The notes: generated from the sequence alone by a model not told the origin. A stretch of 64,000 nt of DNA from an uncultured Oscillospiraceae bacterium (GCA_934661135.1 CAKUJA010000001.1:1-64000), one strand, 5' to 3'. Counted from the stretch's first letter, positions 16,422 through 25,024 are shown. Program-made: numbers and translations.

Positions 16422-17372
16422 TTAGAACAGAGCGGACATGGAGTTTTCTTCGTAAATTCTCTGGATGGCATCGGCAAAGACCGACGCGACGTCCAGATAG
16501 CTGATCTTGCTGCAAAGACCCTCTTGGGGCGGAATCGTGTTGAGCAGCGTCAGCTCCTTGATGGGGCTCTGGGCGATGCGCTCGTTGGCCGAGCCGGAGA
16601 GGACGCCGTGGGTCGCGCAGGCATAGACCTCCTTCGCGCCGCCGATCTCGACGATCGCCTTGGCCGCATTGCAGAGCGAGCCTGCGGTATCGACCATATC
16701 GTCGTAGAGGATGCAGCTCTTGCCTGCGACGTCGCCGATGACGTTCATGACCTCGCACTGGTTGGCGCGCTCGCGGCGCTTGTCGACAATGGCCAGACCC
16801 ATGCCCATCTTGTTGGCAAACGAGCGGCTGCGGGCAACGGAGCCGACGTCCGGCGAGACGACAACCATCTCCTCCGGATGCTCGAACTTCTCCATGAAAT
16901 ACTTCACAAAAATGGGCACCGCATGGAGGTTGTCGACCGGAATGTCAAAGAAGCCCTGAATCTGCGCAGCGTGCAGATCCATCGTCAGCACACGGTCGGC
17001 GCCGGCGGCTTCGATCATGTTGGCGACGAGCTTTGCCGAGATGGGGTCGCGGCCCTTGGCCTTGCGATCCTGGCGGGCATAGCCAAAGTAGGGCATCACG
17101 GCGGTGATGCGGCCGGCGGACGCGCGCTTGCAGGCGTCGATCATGACGAGCAGCTCCATCAGGTGGTCGTTGACCGGCTTGCAGGTCGGCTGGACGAGGA
17201 ATACGTCACTGCCGCGCACAGTCTCATTGATGGTCATGGACACTTCGCCGTCAGCAAACGAGGTGACGGTGCTGTCGCCGAGGGGCAGCCACAGCTTGCG
17301 GCAGATGCCCTCGGCAAGACTCTTGTTGGCGTTGGCGGAGAATACTTTGACGTTTTTTCCATGAGAAATCAT
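16422..17372 (-). CDS. prs: Ribose-phosphate pyrophosphokinase (316 aa)
   Basis: Makes PRPP from ribose 5-phosphate and ATP for nucleotide, His and Trp synthesis. Visible motifs: FADGEVSMTINETVRGSDVFLVQ, PYFGYARQDRKAKGRDPISAKLVAN, DLHAAQIQGFFDIPVDNL, and the PRPP-binding loop CILYDDMVDTAGSL. Length is typical for the bacterial class I enzyme. Start ATG 17372 follows AGAGGT. It lies between glmU and pth, as in Bacillus. Confidence 0.97.
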   Translation of the reverse strand: MISHGKNVKVFSANANKSLAEGICRKLWLPLGDSTVTSFADGEVSMTINETVRGSDVFLVQPTCKPVNDHLMELLVMIDACKRASAGRITAVMPYFGYARQDRKAKGRDPISAKLVANMIEAAGADRVLTMDLHAAQIQGFFDIPVDNLHAVPIFVKYFMEKFEHPEEMVVVSPDVGSVARSRSFANKMGMGLAIVDKRRERANQCEVMNVIGDVAGKSCILYDDMVDTAGSLCNAAKAIVEIGGAKEVYACATHGVLSGSANERIAQSPIKELTLLNTIPPQEGLCSKISYLDVASVFADAIQRIYEENSMSALF

Positions 17373-17523
17373 ATGAAATTACCTCTCTCTGATCGTTCTC
17401 TGTTCTGAAATGTATTGTGGATCTATTTGCAGCGGCAGCGCCGCGTGTGCATGAATTACGATTGATAACGGATCTATCTCCGAAAGGCGCAAGCAGAGCG
17501 CGGCGCTCCTTCGGGAGAATCTC

Positions 17524-17553
17524 CGGGCGGACAGAGTCGTCCGCCCCTACAAA
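17524..17553. repeat. Short palindrome repeat (CGGGCGGAC...GTCCGCCCCTACAA)
   Basis: Copy of the GTAGGGGCGGAC palindrome family in the glmU-prs gap; inner arms GGGCGGAC/GTCCGCCC are perfect. It lies in the glmU-prs intergenic transcript, so it could be a processing or attenuation hairpin; this is inference. Confidence 0.75.
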
Positions 17554-17579
17554 TGCAGCGGAACGCCGAGGAAACAAGC

Positions 17580-18764
17580 CTATTTTTCCTTGAGCTTATG
17601 CTTCGATGCCCAGTCCTTTTTGTTCTGCTGGCGGGCGCGGGCGATGGCAAGCGCCATGGCCGGAATGTCATCGGTGATCGTGGAGCCGGCGGCGATGTAC
17701 GCGCCGTCGCCGACCGTGACCGGCGCAATCAGATTGGTATTGCAGCCGATAAAGGCGTTGTCGCCGATGGTCGTGCGGTATTTCTTCGCGCGGTCGTAGT
17801 TGACCGTGACCGTGCCGCAGCCGAAATTGCAGTTCTGGCCGACGTCGCTGTCGCCGACATAGGTCAGGTGCGAAATCTTGGTGCCGTCCGCGATCGAGGA
17901 GTTTTTGATCTCGACGAAGTCACCGACGCGGCAATGGCTCCCGATGGACGAGCCGGGACGGACATAGGCGAACGGGCCGACGTGCGTATCGTAGCCGACT
18001 GTGGAATTGTAGATCTGCGAGCTGTTGACGTTTGTATCGTCACCGATTTTCGCGTTCTCCAGATAGCTGTTCGGGCCGATGGTGCAGCCGCAGCCGATGG
18101 AGGTATGGCCGCGCAGAATCGTCCCGGGCAGAAGCGCCGTGCCCGCACCGACAGCCACGCCTGGCTCGACATAGGTATGGGCATAGTCCCAGATCTCGAC
18201 GCCGCGGCCGGCAAGCTGATAGAGGTTGCACTGGTTGAGCACCGGCTGCCATGCGGGCAGCTCGGCCAGCTCGGCTACGCCGTAGACGCCGTCGCGGTCG
18301 GTATAGGGGACACCGTGATCCTTGAGGAACTCGGTGAAGATGAACTTTTCGTCGAGCGCCTGCATCAGTGTCTCCCGGTTGACCGAGGTCACCGGGCTGA
18401 CGACGGGCGCGTCCTCAAACTGTTCCTCCTCCGCCGCATAGGGCAGGATGATGGCCGGGCCGGTGACGACAATCACGTCATCCTCGCTTTCGTCGGCCGT
18501 GGACAGGAACACATGGAGCTGGTCGGAGACCGTCTCCGGAGCAGGGCAGAAGAAGCCGATGTCCTCCGGAATACAGGCGCGCACCTCGCGCCGGAAGCGC
18601 TCGTGGCAAACCATAAAGAAACGCCCAACGCCGCCTGCGATCAGAGAGGACGCCAACCACGAAAGCAACGGCGTACCCATGATATTTTGCAGCATCATCG
18701 GGCGTGTATATCCAGTTTTCACAGTATCATCGGGGATGAAAACAACGGCAGATAAACCGGGCAT
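17580..18764 (-). CDS. glmU: GlmU with intact acetyltransferase and eroded uridylyltransferase domain (394 aa)
   Basis: Position before prs and the C-terminal left-handed beta-helix identify it: GPFAYVRPGSS, VGDFVEIKNS, the catalytic-His segment KISHLTYVGD, NFGCGTVTVNYD, and IAAGSTIT. That half should acetylate GlcN-1-P. The N-terminal half normally begins LAAGKGTRM and has a GDTPL metal motif; here these read FIPDDTVKTGYTRPM and VTGPAIILP, and the domain is about 60 aa short. UTP-dependent activity therefore looks lost. ATG 18764 is used because AAGGAG is 10 nt upstream; GTG 18773 is too close. Not a pseudogene by frame: the ORF is open throughout. Confidence 0.85.
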   Translation of the reverse strand: MPGLSAVVFIPDDTVKTGYTRPMMLQNIMGTPLLSWLASSLIAGGVGRFFMVCHERFRREVRACIPEDIGFFCPAPETVSDQLHVFLSTADESEDDVIVVTGPAIILPYAAEEEQFEDAPVVSPVTSVNRETLMQALDEKFIFTEFLKDHGVPYTDRDGVYGVAELAELPAWQPVLNQCNLYQLAGRGVEIWDYAHTYVEPGVAVGAGTALLPGTILRGHTSIGCGCTIGPNSYLENAKIGDDTNVNSSQIYNSTVGYDTHVGPFAYVRPGSSIGSHCRVGDFVEIKNSSIADGTKISHLTYVGDSDVGQNCNFGCGTVTVNYDRAKKYRTTIGDNAFIGCNTNLIAPVTVGDGAYIAAGSTITDDIPAMALAIARARQQNKKDWASKHKLKEK

Positions 18765-18814
18765 GGGAAACACGCTCCTTTCAGACTGCGGCTTCGAGCA
18801 GTCATACAGTTGGT

Positions 18815-18854
18815 ATTATAACAGATGAAACCGGGTTTGTATAGGAAATCCTAT
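18815..18854 (-). promoter_or_regulatory. Candidate glmU -10 box and overlapping palindrome
   Basis: TATAAT on the minus strand at 18815-18820. ATAGGA-AA-TCCTAT (18841-18854), with perfect 6-bp arms, lies where the glmU -35 should be. The same half-site recurs at the divergent sufC promoter. Confidence 0.5.
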
Positions 18855-18881
18855 GGTTTTTTCAAAAAAATCTACACAAAA

Positions 18882-18940
18882 TATAGGAAAAAAACAAACC
18901 AGAATTGCACAAAGCGGAAACCTGTGCTATAATTCCTATA
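18882..18940 (+). promoter_or_regulatory. sufC promoter with TATAGGAA half-sites
   Basis: TTGCAC (18905-18910), 17 bp, TATAAT (18928-18933). Half-sites TATAGGAA at 18882-18889 and TTCCTATA at 18933-18940 bracket the promoter; the second touches the -10 box. The arrangement suggests a repressor, possibly an Fe-S-responsive Rrf2-type protein, but the regulator is unknown. Confidence 0.65.
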
Positions 18941-18968
18941 CTTTCAACAACAATAAAGAGGAAACCAT

Positions 18969-19703
18969 ATGTTAGAGTTAAAAAATCTCTGTTTGACTGC
19001 CGACGACGAACAGGGGCGCACCGACATTCTCAAGGGCATCGACCTGACGGTGGCCGACGGAGAATTTCTGGTCGTAACCGGCCCGAACGGCGGCGGCAAA
19101 ACAACGCTGGCAAAGGCGGTTATGGGTCTGGTCACGCCGACAGCGGGGCAGATTCTCTGGAACGGCGAGGATATTACGCCGCTTTCCATCACAGAGCGCG
19201 CCAAGCGCGGCATCTCCTACGGCTTTCAGCAGCCGCCGCGCTTCAAGGGTCTCAAGGTGCGTGATCTGCTGGCCATCGCTGCGGGCAAGGCGCTCACCCA
19301 CGACGAAGCCTGCGCCTATTTGACGAAGGTCGGCCTTTGCGCGCGCGATTATCTCGACCGCGACGTCGACACAAGTCTGTCCGGCGGCGAGGTGAAACGC
19401 ATCGAGATTGCGACGATTTTGGCCAAGGATTCCGCGCTGATGGTCTTTGACGAGCCGGAGGCCGGTATCGACCTCTGGTCGTTCGCGCGTCTGACCGAGA
19501 CGTTCCGACAGCTCCACGATGAAGGCGGCCATACCATTATTATCATCTCGCACCAAGAGCGCATCATCCAACTGGCCGACGAGATCGTCCTGATCGCCGA
19601 CGGAGCCGTGGCCGGGCGCGGCTCGATGGAGGAGATTTATCCGCGCATTCTGGCCGATACGGTCGCAGGCTGTAACCTGCTGGAGGTGAACGGGAAATGC
19701 TGA
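18969..19703 (+). CDS. sufC: SufC-type Fe-S assembly ATPase (244 aa)
   Basis: Soluble ABC ATPase of the Suf scaffold. Walker A GPNGGGKTT, signature LSGGEVKRIE, Walker B LMVFDEPEAGID, and IIIISHQER as the H-loop. Start ATG 18969 follows GAGG. Its stop overlaps the start of the SufB-like gene by 7 nt. No sufS, sufU or sufD is present nearby, so this resembles the minimal two-gene SufCB (SMS-type) scaffold known from anaerobes and methanogens. Expected to drive cluster assembly on the partner in the cytoplasm. Confidence 0.93.
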   Translation: MLELKNLCLTADDEQGRTDILKGIDLTVADGEFLVVTGPNGGGKTTLAKAVMGLVTPTAGQILWNGEDITPLSITERAKRGISYGFQQPPRFKGLKVRDLLAIAAGKALTHDEACAYLTKVGLCARDYLDRDVDTSLSGGEVKRIEIATILAKDSALMVFDEPEAGIDLWSFARLTETFRQLHDEGGHTIIIISHQERIIQLADEIVLIADGAVAGRGSMEEIYPRILADTVAGCNLLEVNGKC

Positions 19704-20620
19704 ACGACATCCAGAAAAAGATTTTACAGGAGGTTGCCGACATGACCGGCATTCCCGACGGCGCGGTCAATATCCGCAGCGACGGGCAGAAGGAATACCG
19801 GCAGAACTCCGAGCACATCACCATTGAATCCAAGACCGACAAGGACGGCATCGACATCAAGATTGCGCCGTTCACGAAAAATGAAAACGTGCACATTCCG
19901 GTTGTGCTGACGAAATCCGGCTTCCAGGACATGGTCTACAACGACTTCTTTGTCGGCGAGGGCGCGGACGTGCGCATTGTGGCCGGCTGCGGCATCCACA
20001 ACTGCGGCGACTGCGACTCGCAGCACGACGGCATCCACACGTTCTACGTCGGAAAAAACGCCAAGGTCACCTACATCGAAAAGCACTACGGTGAGGGCGA
20101 AGGCCGCGGCAAGCGCATTCTCAATCCGCAGACGATCGTCTATCTGGAGGAGGGCGCGAGCATCGTCATGGAGACGAGCCAGATTGCGGGCGTCGACGAT
20201 ACAAAGCGCTATACCAAGGTTGTGGCCGAGGGCGCGGACAGCGAGGTTCACATCACAGAGAAGCTGCTGACCGACGGCGGGCAGCACGCCGTTTCGGAGA
20301 TGGACGTCATCCTGAACGGAGAGGGGAGCCGCACACGCGTCATCTCCCGCTCCGTGGCAAAGGGCGCGTCGACGCAGCTTTTCTATCCGCGCGTGCAGGG
20401 CAACGGGCCGTGCTTTGGCCATGTCTCCTGCGACGCGATCATCATGGGCAGCGCGAAGGTGCGCGCCATCCCGGAGATCTCCTGCAACCATGTCGATGCC
20501 AGCCTGATCCACGAAGCTGCCATCGGCCGTATCGCCGGTGAGCAGATTTTAAAGCTCGAGACGCTCGGCCTGACGCCAGAGGAAGCGGAAGAAAAAATTC
20601 TCGAGGGGTTCCTGCGCTGA
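19697..20620 (+). CDS. sufB: SufB/SufD-family scaffold protein, short form (307 aa)
   Basis: Beta-helix scaffold of the SufBCD family; the core signature HNCGDCDSQHDGIHTFYVG and the C-terminal SCDAIIMGSAKVRAIPEISCNHVDASLIHEAAIGRI are clear. At 307 aa it is much shorter than SufB (about 460) and lacks its N-terminal extension. Cysteines at GCGIHNCGDC and near the C-terminus are candidate cluster ligands. It overlaps sufC by 7 nt and gtrA by 1 nt (TGATG), so the three genes are surely co-transcribed. Naming it sufB rather than sufD is conventional. Confidence 0.9.
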   Translation: MLNDIQKKILQEVADMTGIPDGAVNIRSDGQKEYRQNSEHITIESKTDKDGIDIKIAPFTKNENVHIPVVLTKSGFQDMVYNDFFVGEGADVRIVAGCGIHNCGDCDSQHDGIHTFYVGKNAKVTYIEKHYGEGEGRGKRILNPQTIVYLEEGASIVMETSQIAGVDDTKRYTKVVAEGADSEVHITEKLLTDGGQHAVSEMDVILNGEGSRTRVISRSVAKGASTQLFYPRVQGNGPCFGHVSCDAIIMGSAKVRAIPEISCNHVDASLIHEAAIGRIAGEQILKLETLGLTPEEAEEKILEGFLR

Positions 20621-21051
20621 TGAAGCACCGGTTTTTTGACAAAACACTCGTCATTTATACAATGATCGCCGTGTTTTGCTGGTGCATCGGCACCGCGCTG
20701 ATGTTCTTGCTCTACAACTGCCTGCACGTCGGCTACTGGATTTCCTCGGCCTGCAACTACCTTGTCGGCGGAACGCTCTCCTATCTCCTGAACCGGAAGT
20801 ATACGTTCCATAACAACGACAACCGGTTTCTCGTGCTGGCAAAGTACATCGTGCATATGCTGGTCTGCTACGCCGTCTCCTATTCGCTGGCGCCGCTGAT
20901 TACGCGCTTCCTGCTCGACCACTGGACGCTGCACGCGCGCGGCAATCTGTCGCTGGGCGTCGGCTCCGTGACGTTCACAATTCTCAACTATTTGGGGCAG
21001 CGCTACGTTGTTTTCCACAGCTTCCGTCCCAAAAACTCCAAAAAATCCTGA
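20620..21051 (+). CDS. GtrA-family membrane protein (143 aa)
   Basis: Four predicted membrane segments (VIYTMIAVFCWCIGTALMFLL; WISSACNYLVGGTLSYLLN; YIVHMLVCYAVSYSLAPLI; LGVGSVTFTILNYLGQRYVVF) with the GtrA signature NRKYTF and NYLGQRYVVF. The family is linked to lipid-linked sugar translocation or wall polysaccharide decoration. Its start overlaps the sufB stop by one base, an odd pairing with Fe-S assembly; a functional link is not evident. A strong terminator follows. Confidence 0.88.
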   Translation: MKHRFFDKTLVIYTMIAVFCWCIGTALMFLLYNCLHVGYWISSACNYLVGGTLSYLLNRKYTFHNNDNRFLVLAKYIVHMLVCYAVSYSLAPLITRFLLDHWTLHARGNLSLGVGSVTFTILNYLGQRYVVFHSFRPKNSKKS

Positions 21052-21061
21052 CTATACGCTG

Positions 21062-21096
21062 ACACGCGGCCTTCCGGAGGAAGGCCGCGTGTTTTT
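21062..21096 (+). terminator. Terminator of sufC-sufB-gtrA
   Basis: ACACGCGGCCTTCC / GGAAGGCCGCGTGT followed by TTTTT. Confidence 0.92.
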
Positions 21097-21695
21097 CAAT
21101 ATCCCAGCGCTTCGCCGATGATGATAACCTCGGTGCGGCCAATTCCGCCCATCGGCCGTGCGTGGATTGCGACGCCGTTGCAGATCCGCTGCGGACTGCT
21201 GCAATCGTGGCAGTGCATTGGCTCCGCCAGCGCGCAGGGCGTCTGCCGCTGCAGCCGCCGCGCATTGAGCGGCGCCGCCACATTTCTGGCGCGCGCAACC
21301 GCATCCTCCAGCGTTTTTTCAATTTTATTGACGCCAAGCACGAAGTACAACCGCTCGTGACCGCAGAGTGTTGCCGCAATTCTGTTGCCGGTGCCGTCAA
21401 TGTTCACCAGCTCTCCCGCCTCGCTCACCGCATTTACCGAAGTTATATACACCTGTGCCGCCGCAGAGTGCCGTATTGCTTCCGCGGCAGGCTGCCGCCA
21501 ATGCCAGTAAACCGTATTGTTTGCCGCAAGCCGCTCATAGAGTCCGAGCTGATCGAGCGTCACGCTGCCGCCAAAGCCAATTGTTTTGCCTTGCAGCTCC
21601 GAACAGATTGCATCCGCCGCTTCCGCAGCCGCCGCAAAGTAGCGCACGGCAAAGCCGTTTTTCTCCAGTGCCGCAATTGTCTTTTTTACGTCCAT
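21096..21695 (-). CDS. LUD-domain protein (199 aa)
   Basis: Single LUD (LutB/LutC-type) domain: ALEKNGFAVRYF, the GFGGSVTLDQLGL loop, YITSVNAVSEAGELVNIDGTGNR, and FVLGVNKIEKTLEDAVAR. In LutABC such domains take part in lactate oxidation; stand-alone copies in Clostridia have no settled role. Cysteines near the C-terminus (CHDCSSPQRIC) might bind a metal. ATG 21695 chosen from AAGGAGGG. Transcribed convergently to gtrA, with its stop inside the T-run of that terminator. Confidence 0.85.
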   Translation of the reverse strand: MDVKKTIAALEKNGFAVRYFAAAAEAADAICSELQGKTIGFGGSVTLDQLGLYERLAANNTVYWHWRQPAAEAIRHSAAAQVYITSVNAVSEAGELVNIDGTGNRIAATLCGHERLYFVLGVNKIEKTLEDAVARARNVAAPLNARRLQRQTPCALAEPMHCHDCSSPQRICNGVAIHARPMGGIGRTEVIIIGEALGY

Positions 21696-21751
21696 ATCTT
21701 TCCCTCCTTGGCGCCAGTTTACCATATTTGAACCGCTTGCGCAAGAAAATA

Positions 21752-21775
21752 TCCGGCGGGCATTTGCCCGCCGGA
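21752..21775 (-). terminator. Terminator of the KdpDE-like pair
   Basis: TCCGGCGGGCA / TGCCCGCCGGA hairpin just past the response-regulator stop; on the minus strand it is followed by ATATTTTCTT. Confidence 0.85.
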
Positions 21776-21781
21776 GAAGAT

Positions 21782-22489
21782 TTATTCGCCTTCAATCATC
21801 CGGTAGCCGATGCCGGTCTCGGTGAAGATATATTCCGGCTGTGCCGGGTTCCGCTCAATTTTGCGGCGGATATTCGCCATGTTCACACGGAGGATCTGAT
21901 TGTCGCTGCGCGCGCTCGGCCCCCAAAGCTCCTTAATTAAATAATCGTAGGTCAGAACCTTGCCCGCGTGCAGGCCAAGCAGCGCGACCAGCTTATACTC
22001 GTTCTGCGTCAGCTTTGCGTCAACGCCGCCGATAAACACACGGTGCTTGTCGTAGTCAATCAGCAGATCACCGGTCTGGAATTTCCCGGTGTTGGCCAAC
22101 CGGTCATTGCCGGTCATGGTGCGCGTGTGGCGCAGCGCGGCACGGATGCGCGCCAGCAGCTCCTCCGTCCCAAAGGGTTTCGTGAGATAATCGTCCGCCC
22201 CGGCATCGAGCGCAGCGACCTTATCGCGCTCATGGCTGCGCGCGGACACCACTACGATCGGCACTTTCGACCACTCGCGCACCGCACGCAAAATCTGCAT
22301 TCCATCCATATCCGGCAATCCGAGATCCAGAATAATCAAGTTCGGGCAATGCGACGCAATCAGCGTGCTGGCCATCGCACCGCTCTGGACGATCATCACC
22401 TCATAGTCCCGCGCTTCCAGCACGGCGCGCATGAAGTTCGCAATGGTCTGCTCATCTTCAATAATCAGAATCTTGTCTCGAATCGTCAT
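21782..22489 (-). CDS. KdpE-like OmpR-family response regulator (235 aa)
   Basis: Receiver domain with ILIIEDEQTI (acidic pocket), phospho-acceptor Asp in LIILDLGLPDMDG, and KPFGTEELLARI; C-terminal winged helix (LTQNEYKLVALLG... VNMANIRRKIE, ETGIGYRM). Strong resemblance to KdpE. ATG 22489 is set by GGAGG. It overlaps the histidine kinase by 32 nt, so they form a two-gene operon. No kdpFABC potassium-pump genes are within the window, so potassium control is only a guess. Confidence 0.93.
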   Translation of the reverse strand: MTIRDKILIIEDEQTIANFMRAVLEARDYEVMIVQSGAMASTLIASHCPNLIILDLGLPDMDGMQILRAVREWSKVPIVVVSARSHERDKVAALDAGADDYLTKPFGTEELLARIRAALRHTRTMTGNDRLANTGKFQTGDLLIDYDKHRVFIGGVDAKLTQNEYKLVALLGLHAGKVLTYDYLIKELWGPSARSDNQILRVNMANIRRKIERNPAQPEYIFTETGIGYRMIEGE

Positions 22490-23573
22490 AATATTCGTCC
22501 TCCAAAGGTAGTTTAAAGCAAAACAGCGCGCCGCCAAGCTCTCGATTCCGTGCCTCCATCGTGCCGCCATGCGCCTGCACAATCGTCATGCAGACCGACA
22601 GGCCGATGCCCATATTACGCTTATCGTCGGAGGATTCCTTCGGCGAGGCCGAGAGGGAACCCGTAAACAGCAGCGGAAGCCGCTCCGGTGCGATGCCGTT
22701 TCCGTTGTCCGCAACCTCGAAGCAGGCGAAGCTCCCTTCGCGGCGGAGCTGAAGCTCCACACGGGTTGTCGTTTCGCCATGGAGCGCCGCATTTTCCATC
22801 AGGTTGATGAGCACCTGTTCGATCAAAATCGCGTCCATCGGGATCATCAGCAGATCCGCCGGCGCGCGGATGGCAACCGTGATCTCCGGGAAGCGCTTGC
22901 GGAATTTGACCGAGGCGGCGCTGAGCACCTCCTCGCCCGCCTCCAGCTCCTTATGGATCGTCGACGCGCCGGAGATGCGCGTGACGGAGAGCAGATTTTC
23001 CATCACACCGACCAACCATTGCGCTTCGCCGCTGATGTCGGTCAGCAATGCGCGTTGGGTTTCGGGCGGCATCCGATCTCCGGAGTCGAGAATCGCGTTG
23101 ACCCCGCCGACGATGCTGGTGAGTGGGGTACGGATGTCATGTGAGACGGCACGGAGCAGATTGCCGCGCATTTTTTCCTTCTCCGCTTCGGCGCGGATCT
23201 TTTCCTGCTGCTTGATCTGTGTCGTCAGCGCACTGACGACAATCGAGACCGCCAGCATGACAAGGAACGTCAGCGGGTAGCCGGAAATTGCGAAATTAAG
23301 CGCGAAATAGGGATAGGTAAAGATATAGTTGACGCCGATCACACCCACAACCGAGGCCAGCAGTCCATAGAAATATCCGCTGGTGAAGCGGGATACCAGC
23401 ACAACCGCCAGCTCGAAGATCAGCGCCACATAGACGTCGGAATCATCAAACAGGCGAAATAAGAAACAGAGCGCCGCGGCTGCGGCCAAAATTCCCGCGC
23501 AAATCGCGGTATTTTTCCACGAAAACAAGAAAAAGGTATCCGCTGCGCCGCGCAACGGCTGTTCTTTCCGCAT
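22458..23573 (-). CDS. KdpD-like sensor histidine kinase, short form (371 aa)
   Basis: Contains only the C-terminal part of KdpD: a DUF4118 membrane block (TAICAGILAAAAALCFLF; VALIFELAVVLVS; LLASVVGVIGVNYIF; LTFLVMLAVSIVVSAL), a HisKA helix with phospho-His in AVSHDIRTPLTS, and a HATPase domain (NLMENAALHG, VADNGNGI, GIGLSVCMTIV). The N-terminal KdpD and Usp cytoplasmic domains (about 380 aa) of full KdpD are absent. Start ATG follows AAAGGAG. Signal unknown; cell-envelope or ion stress fits the membrane architecture. Confidence 0.92.
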   Translation of the reverse strand: MRKEQPLRGAADTFFLFSWKNTAICAGILAAAAALCFLFRLFDDSDVYVALIFELAVVLVSRFTSGYFYGLLASVVGVIGVNYIFTYPYFALNFAISGYPLTFLVMLAVSIVVSALTTQIKQQEKIRAEAEKEKMRGNLLRAVSHDIRTPLTSIVGGVNAILDSGDRMPPETQRALLTDISGEAQWLVGVMENLLSVTRISGASTIHKELEAGEEVLSAASVKFRKRFPEITVAIRAPADLLMIPMDAILIEQVLINLMENAALHGETTTRVELQLRREGSFACFEVADNGNGIAPERLPLLFTGSLSASPKESSDDKRNMGIGLSVCMTIVQAHGGTMEARNRELGGALFCFKLPLEDEYYDDSRQDSDY

Positions 23574-23646
23574 TCCGTCCGCTCCTTTCCAACCAATTCC
23601 AAGGATATGGTATCATGTTCTGTCGTTAAGTTTCTGTTAAGAAAAT

Positions 23647-23666
23647 GGCTCGCCCAAAGGCGAGCC
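23647..23666 (-). terminator. Terminator of the SLH-domain gene
   Basis: GGCTCGCC / GGCGAGCC with a 4-nt loop, followed on the minus strand by ATTTTCTT. Confidence 0.85.
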
Positions 23667-23694
23667 GCTTCCGTTGTGTGATTATTCTGCGTAA

Positions 23695-24930
23695 TTATTC
23701 CGCCGTGCGGATATATCCCGTACCGCGCACCTCGCAGTACCAAACGATCTGCCCCTCGGTAAAGGTATCCGTTGCGGAATACCGGCTGACTGCCACATCA
23801 TTCTGTCCAACGCGGACGGAGAGCGGGTCGGTGCTCACAACTGTGGCTTCCTTGGTTGCGGTGACAAAGACCGCGTCAAATACGGCGTCGCCGGTATGGT
23901 CGATAACCGTGATTTTCGCGCCCTCCGGCAGATTGGAGAGCAGCTCTGCGCCGGCTGCTTCAAAATTGAGATAATACGCGCAGCCGTCCGCAAACGTGAA
24001 GTTATTTGACGCGCAGACAGCTTGCAGCTCTGCCGCATCAGCAAAGGTATAGTAGATCTCGCCTGCCGCAGCAACCGGCGTACCGACAACCTCACCGTCC
24101 ATCATATAGACATTGACGCTGCGCCCCAGCAGACTGAGATCTGTGGAGACGGCAAATTCCTTATGCCCCGCAAGCTTGCTCATTCCGGCGGCCAGCTTGC
24201 CGCCGGCGGTCGTCAGGTCCGCGCATTCATTGGCCTCCAATGTGCCGGTATAGCGAACCAGATTGAACCGCGCTTCCATATAGGACTTCGGGTTCATCAG
24301 TGCATCGAGCGCATAGCGCATGACACCAACGGCATTCTGATCCACAACCGCCGGACATTGCATTGCATTGTAGATCAGCAGGCACGCGTCATCCCGCGAG
24401 ATTGCCGCGCCGGGCTGTCCGCTGAAGCCATCGTAGAGTCCCATTCCGGCCGCATCCTCATCCACATTGCGCGACCACTGGCTGCCGGTGTAGCGCGCAC
24501 CGTCCTCTCCCAGGACCACCAGCAGCATCTTTGCCAGCTCGCGGCCGGTTACGGCGTCCTTCGGGCGGAACGTTCCCTGTCCGTTTCCGGTCAGAATTCC
24601 GCGTTCGGCGCAGTAGCAGACATAAACGTTTCCCCACGATCCCTGCGTATCCTGGAACAGATAGAGATTGGACGGCTGCGGGTCTTCTGTGCAGAGCATG
24701 GCGATCACCTTCGCAATCTCCTCGCGCGTAATGGACGCGCCGGGGCGGAAGGTGCCGTCTGTATACCCGGAAATCAGGCCAAGGTCGACCAGCATCCGGA
24801 CGGCACCGGGATTTCGGATTTCCCCTTCATCGGCAAAGGCTGTTCGCGATGCAGGCGCAACTGCCGCCACGGGAAGGACACAGGTGAATATCAGTAAAAG
24901 GGTAATGCAGAGCGAAACAATTCGCTTCAC
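23695..24930 (-). CDS. Secreted S-layer-homology (SLH) domain protein (411 aa)
   Basis: A signal peptide (IVSLCITLLLIFTCVLPVAAVA, cleavage probably before or within ASRTAFADEG) precedes SLH repeats: LVDLGLISGYTDGTFRPGASITREEIAKVI and CAERGILTGNGQGTFRPKDAVTGRELAKM, plus a weaker third ending DDACLLIYNAM. These bind pyruvylated wall polymers and hold the protein at the surface. The remaining ~240 residues match no family I know. GTG 24930 is the start, with GGGAGGG upstream; the earlier ATG has none. Confidence 0.88.
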   Translation of the reverse strand: MKRIVSLCITLLLIFTCVLPVAAVAPASRTAFADEGEIRNPGAVRMLVDLGLISGYTDGTFRPGASITREEIAKVIAMLCTEDPQPSNLYLFQDTQGSWGNVYVCYCAERGILTGNGQGTFRPKDAVTGRELAKMLLVVLGEDGARYTGSQWSRNVDEDAAGMGLYDGFSGQPGAAISRDDACLLIYNAMQCPAVVDQNAVGVMRYALDALMNPKSYMEARFNLVRYTGTLEANECADLTTAGGKLAAGMSKLAGHKEFAVSTDLSLLGRSVNVYMMDGEVVGTPVAAAGEIYYTFADAAELQAVCASNNFTFADGCAYYLNFEAAGAELLSNLPEGAKITVIDHTGDAVFDAVFVTATKEATVVSTDPLSVRVGQNDVAVSRYSATDTFTEGQIVWYCEVRGTGYIRTAE

Positions 24931-25024
24931 GGCGCAACCCTCCCTTCTTCGTTCTGTCATTTAGTATAAACGCAAGCAGGAAGGTTTGCAAGCGACGCGG
25001 GCAGGATGTAACATAACTGTAAAG

